Below, in pieces: positions 60,391 through 64,000 of a stretch of DNA of 64,000 bases. The position numbers and the translations under genes are program-made. The stretch is taken from NCBI GenBank assembly GCA_949752745.1, contig OX457028.1:6134095-6198094 (forward strand), given 5' to 3'. The stretch is from Protula sp. h YS-2021 (lineage: Eukaryota > Annelida > Polychaeta > Sabellida > Serpulidae). The notes below the pieces were generated by a model that was given only the letters and a program-made list of their open reading frames with translations, did no database searches and was not told where the DNA came from. Position 1 is the first letter of the stretch. Each line of letters begins with the position of its first letter.

Positions 60391-61104
60391 AGCTGTAATT
60401 AGATATTCATGGTAGGTGAATGCTCCCCGATTAAAATGTTAATGGGTATTTTTGAAAAGGGTACTACTTTACCATGAAATGTGGGTATGACTTGATTATA
60501 GAGAGGATAATATCTGTCATATGCAAACTCCTCCGGGATGTTTCACTATATTCTGTCACAGAAAAAAATTTAGCAGTTGGTAAAATTGCAGAACAAAAAA
60601 TTCACATTTTATAGAAAAATGTTTCTCTTGTTTTGTATATATAGCAAACATAAATATTCCAGAGAATTTCAGTAGTACTATATGGTCGCAGCGAATACGT
60701 AAAAACCCTTATAACCACAAACCAGAACACCTAAATTAAAAAATCATAACCAGATGTTAGGAAACATCCGCAAATATTTCTGACACTCAAGCATTTGTAA
60801 ATTAGAGGCATATTGAACTGATCCTAGATCCTATACCGAACTGATACATCTCATATTGAACTGATCACATAAGAATCCTTTTACACAATTTCATTCACAA
60901 TCTTTACAATGATTTAAGCGTCATCTGTCAAGTCCAGACGTAGATGGCAAGGTGGTAGAAAAACACGGGGCGTTCCCAAATACTTTACTAAAAATATGAA
61001 TCGTTTCCAAAACAAATAGGGAACCTGTTTTAATTAAAGGGATGTCTGAAAACTTTGTGTTCATTTTGAGATCCTAGAAGGGTAATTGTTTGGTCAAATA
61101 ACAG

Positions 61105-61240
61105 CCTGAACGTCAATCCCTTGCTTACCACCACGAACAGGAGTGAAACCCGCTTGCTTACCACCACGAACAGAAGTGAAACCCGGGGCGTTGGGCGTTA
61201 CCAGATTGCTCTAAGAAGCTGAGATAACCGATAGCCCTTA
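61105..61240 (-). mobile_element. tRNA-derived SINE-like unit, copy 3
   Basis: On the minus strand GGGCTATCGGTTATCTCAGC, AGAGCAATCTGGTAACGCCC, CGGGTTTCACTTCTGTTCGT and GGTGGTAAGCAAGC match copies 1 and 2. The last 32 bp or so (GGTTTCACTYCTGTTCGTGG with TGGTAAGCAAG) are duplicated in tandem here. Confidence 0.55.
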
Positions 61241-61584
61241 ACAAGGAACAAAACATTCTTTACTTTTATGGCCCCGCATAGCACATTTTCTACAGTATAG
61301 TTTAATTCACAGTGCAAATGTTATTTTGTATTATTTTTTTCACTCTTTCGCTGTTATTATTCTTTATTACCTAACAGGGGGCACGGATAGGTTAGGCTCA
61401 ATGATAAGAGAACATGTCAGAGATGGCATGTTTTTGTATAGCTACAATGCCAATATGTCATTTAGTGTATCACAACTTGATGCCACAGGGATCGTTGAGA
61501 ATTTGATATCACTTTTAATCATGATGATAACAAAAGAGATTATTGTGAAAACAAATACATCCTATATCTTATATTACAAGCACA

Positions 61585-61960
61585 AATTACATTACAGGCA
61601 CGGGTTACATTACAGGCACAGGTTACATTACAGGCAAGGGTTACATTACAGGCACTGGTTACATTACAGGCATGGGTTACGTTACAGGCACTGGTTACAT
61701 TACAGGCACGGGTTACATTACAGGCACTAGTTACACTACAAGCAAGTTACGTCATGGAATCTTGTAACTCCTCCTTTACAGGCATTGGTTACATTACAGG
61801 CACGGGTTACGTTACAGACACTGGTTACATTACAGGCACGGGTTACATTACAGGCATTGGTTACATTACAGGCACTGGCTACATTACAGGCACTGCTTAC
61901 ATTACAGGCACGGGTTACATTACAGGCACGGGTTACATTACAGGCAAGTTACGTCATGGA
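61585..61960. repeat. Minisatellite, 18 bp, in two blocks
   Basis: About 19 copies of GGTTACATTACAGGCACG in two blocks. Both blocks end in GCAAGTTACGTCATGGAATC then TTGTAACTCCT (61,742-61,772 and 61,944-61,974), so the block and its flank were duplicated as a unit. The left copy of the segmental duplication has only one unit at this place (53,292-53,310). Confidence 0.93.
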
Positions 61961-62953
61961 ATCTTGTAACTCCTACGCATATTCATAGACTAATTGAATA
62001 TCGTTTATATTTCGGTTTCGCTTACGAGGAAAAGGCAATTCTAAAGTGAAAATAAACAAAACTACAGAAGAACAGTCATGGGACTGATATGCTACTACAT
62101 ACTTCTTATATCAGTGGGATCTGATGTTATATTTTGATTGTCTAAACAAATCAACTTTGTTTTTGTTATACATATAAACCCGATTACGCAATAATGTAGT
62201 AACTACAATGAAAATCCATCCCAATAAGGCAAAGCAAGTGTTTTTGGAACAATTTTTGTGACAAGGACAAAATATGCATTTGTTTACAGATATAAATCAG
62301 AACCCCAGGAGTCGGACTATCGCAGGTACATTGTTGCAGATAGAACCAAGGAAATGGGACGACTCCTGAAATGGAAGTATTTTGGTTCAGTCCCAAGTGT
62401 GGTCCGATATACCCAGGCTGGAAGACCTCCAATTGGCTACCTATCTTAAACGTTATTTAAAAGGTCCAATAAACGAATTTTATCCCAAAACTACCCATAT
62501 CTGAATACAGTTTTATTTAAATTAATGTTTAAAATTTAAATTTTGAAGTACAGTAAAATAATTAATTATTTTACAAAAACATTTGTTACAGCGTAAAGCT
62601 GTTGATAACCTTAAGTAAGGGTCTTAGGTTTAGATACCAGATATATATATTTTAAGAAAAAGTGACTTTGCATCTTAAATTGAAGGAAGTGGTGCAAAGT
62701 CTCCACAAAAGCTTACTGATATCTGGCATTTTCTTTCTAAAACGTTAGAAAAATAAAGAGAAACAGCTGTGTATGAATTTGTCGAACGATTTCATGCATT
62801 CAGTTCCAATTCGTAACACAAATTCATTTCATTTTGACTTTCAAACTACATGTTTTTACGTCTTTTCTAATTTTGTGTTTCAACTTTTGTTTTTAATTCG
62901 TAAAGTCGTTTTGATTATTTAGCAAACTCGTTTTCGAATCAATAACGAATCAA

Positions 62954-62954
<1 letters not shown>

Positions 62955-62985
<31 letters not shown>

Positions 62986-62987
62986 TC
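62955..62987. repeat. (CTA)n microsatellite
   Basis: An ACT/CTA run of about 10 units, absent from the matching position in the left duplicate. Confidence 0.93.
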
Positions 62988-63439
62988 GCAATGACGGCCA
63001 CAGTTTTCAATGTTTTTACCAAATATAACTAGTTTTGTCTTTACAACAGAAAATGGCTTTTCCATTTAATTCCAGCATATTTCCTTTTTGATGTGTTTTA
63101 GTCATTAATGTTATTTAAAATTCGGATAGTTATTATAAAAAGATAACCGGTTGCGCATTCCGACACCGGGCACGTAACAGATTCATATTTCAATCCATGG
63201 CCAAAATTAAATATTATGTTATTAGTTGTTGGTGATATTCACCGCTAACAGATGATCCACGCGGGATAACTGAGACATGGTATAAGAGCTGTTCAAACAG
63301 ACTCATCAGCGCCATGCTGAAGAGGTTTTAGAATTAGCTCATTGTTGATTTCCTCATGGTGCTATCAATTGTGAAGATGTCGCAGCCTTTGTTAATTAAA
63401 ATTCGCCTTACTACAAAGATATACCACAACTGGTGTATT

Positions 63440-63745
63440 TACATTTGATCTAGCGACAACTGATCCAACGACAAATCACATAGCGACAAATGGTCTACAG
63501 ACAATTTGTCTACTGACAATTGATCTAGCCACAACTGGCCCAACGACAAATCATCTAGCGACAACGCTCTACCAACAATTGATCTACTGACAATTGATCT
63601 AGCCACAATTGATCTAGACACAAAATGGTCGGCGATAATTCATCTAGAGACGATTCACCTGGCAACAATTCATCCGGAGATTATTCATCTGGCAGCAATT
63701 GGTCTAGGGAAAATTCATGTAGTGACATTTTTTCTAGCCATAAAT
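63440..63745. repeat. CGACAATTGATCTA repeat, right copy
   Basis: About 20 units of 13-15 bp (CGACAATTGATCTAG, CGACAAATCATCTAG). AATTGATC and CAATTG recur. A minus-strand frame reads Leu-Ser-Leu-Asp-Gln repeats, an artefact. Confidence 0.85.
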
Positions 63746-64000
63746 CATCTTTTTTAATATAAAAACGGGATTAAAATAATGGTTAAAAATGTGAGATTTT
63801 AAACTGACACGTACAAATGTAGGCAGGCGGGGATATGCTTTTTCAGTAAGGTCCCATCTTCCTGTATGTCATGTAAAATTGCAATTAACTTTAATAGTGG
63901 AAAAATGTTGGTGTAAATGATTTTTTCAGGCAACGCGTCTCGCCTTTAATTGCAATTTACTTTCCTGAGAAATGAGAATAATTTAAAAAGTTCACTCTTC

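Larger units (their letters stand above)
60392..64000. repeat. Segmental duplication, right copy (runs to window end)
   Basis: Partner of 52,110-55,640 in the same orientation, about 8.3 kb away. It is longer because two arrays inside it have expanded: the 18-bp array at 61.6 kb and the CGACAATTGATCTA array at 63.4 kb. The end of the homology was not reached. Confidence 0.85.

Noticed and set aside
61326..61969. Repeat-protein genes through the GGTTACATTACAGGCACG array
   Set aside because: Two overlapping frames are open only because the unit is 18 bp. The paralogous left segment has a single unit and no such frame.

Overview
The window looks like AT-rich intergenic DNA from an animal nuclear genome, probably a marine invertebrate; I cannot name the species. 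The reasons are long (TA)n, (CT)n, (TTA)n and (CTAT)n microsatellites, tRNA-derived SINE-like units, a CR1/L2-type LINE fragment, a Tc1-type transposase fragment, pogo-like MITEs, TATA and AATAAA signals, and no operons or bacterial gene packing. I see no ordinary host gene with a convincing exon structure. The only well-supported coding sequence sits inside a mobile element.

Layout. 1-40.7 kb is mostly tandem and dispersed repeats: minisatellites with units of 12, 13, 18, 21, 22, 27, 31, 34, 51, 64, 71, 77, about 105 and about 150 bp, broken up by microsatellites and small transposon remnants. These include a pogo-like MITE at 27.28-27.88 kb, a Tc1 fragment at 38.6-39.25 kb, a MITE with GTTAAC-rich ends at 39.56-39.79 kb, and SINE-like units at 26.8, 32.2 and 39.3 kb. 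47-52 kb holds copies of a dispersed GC-tract repeat and quiet sequence. 52.1-55.6 kb and 60.4-64 kb are two diverged copies of one 3.5 kb segment. Between them lies a 5'-truncated LINE (56.85-57.67 kb, minus strand).

The outstanding object is a giant palindromic mobile element at 40,769-47,042 (6,274 bp). It is flanked by a 6-bp direct repeat (AGTGGC), starts AG and ends CT, and its two 3.1 kb arms are nearly identical. The 6-bp target duplication with AG...CT ends is the signature described for Polinton/Maverick elements, but no polymerase, integrase or capsid gene is present. Each arm carries one complete transcription unit running outward from the centre: TATA box, an acidic C2H2 zinc-finger protein gene, and AATAAA. 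Both copies of the gene share an in-frame TAA inside the first zinc finger.

The rest of each arm is built from arrays that match host transcription-factor motifs. From the axis outward these are a Maf/AP-1-type site on the axis, seven CRE sites, an array of GTTGAACATGTTCAAC palindromes (p53-half-site-like), the gene, a second palindrome array, six 162-bp repeats with YY1-like ATGGCGGC, and a terminal cluster of ETS-CRE composites. I infer a non-autonomous, snap-back-like derivative of a Polinton-like element whose non-coding DNA consists largely of regulatory-site arrays. The structure is directly visible; its origin and function are inference.
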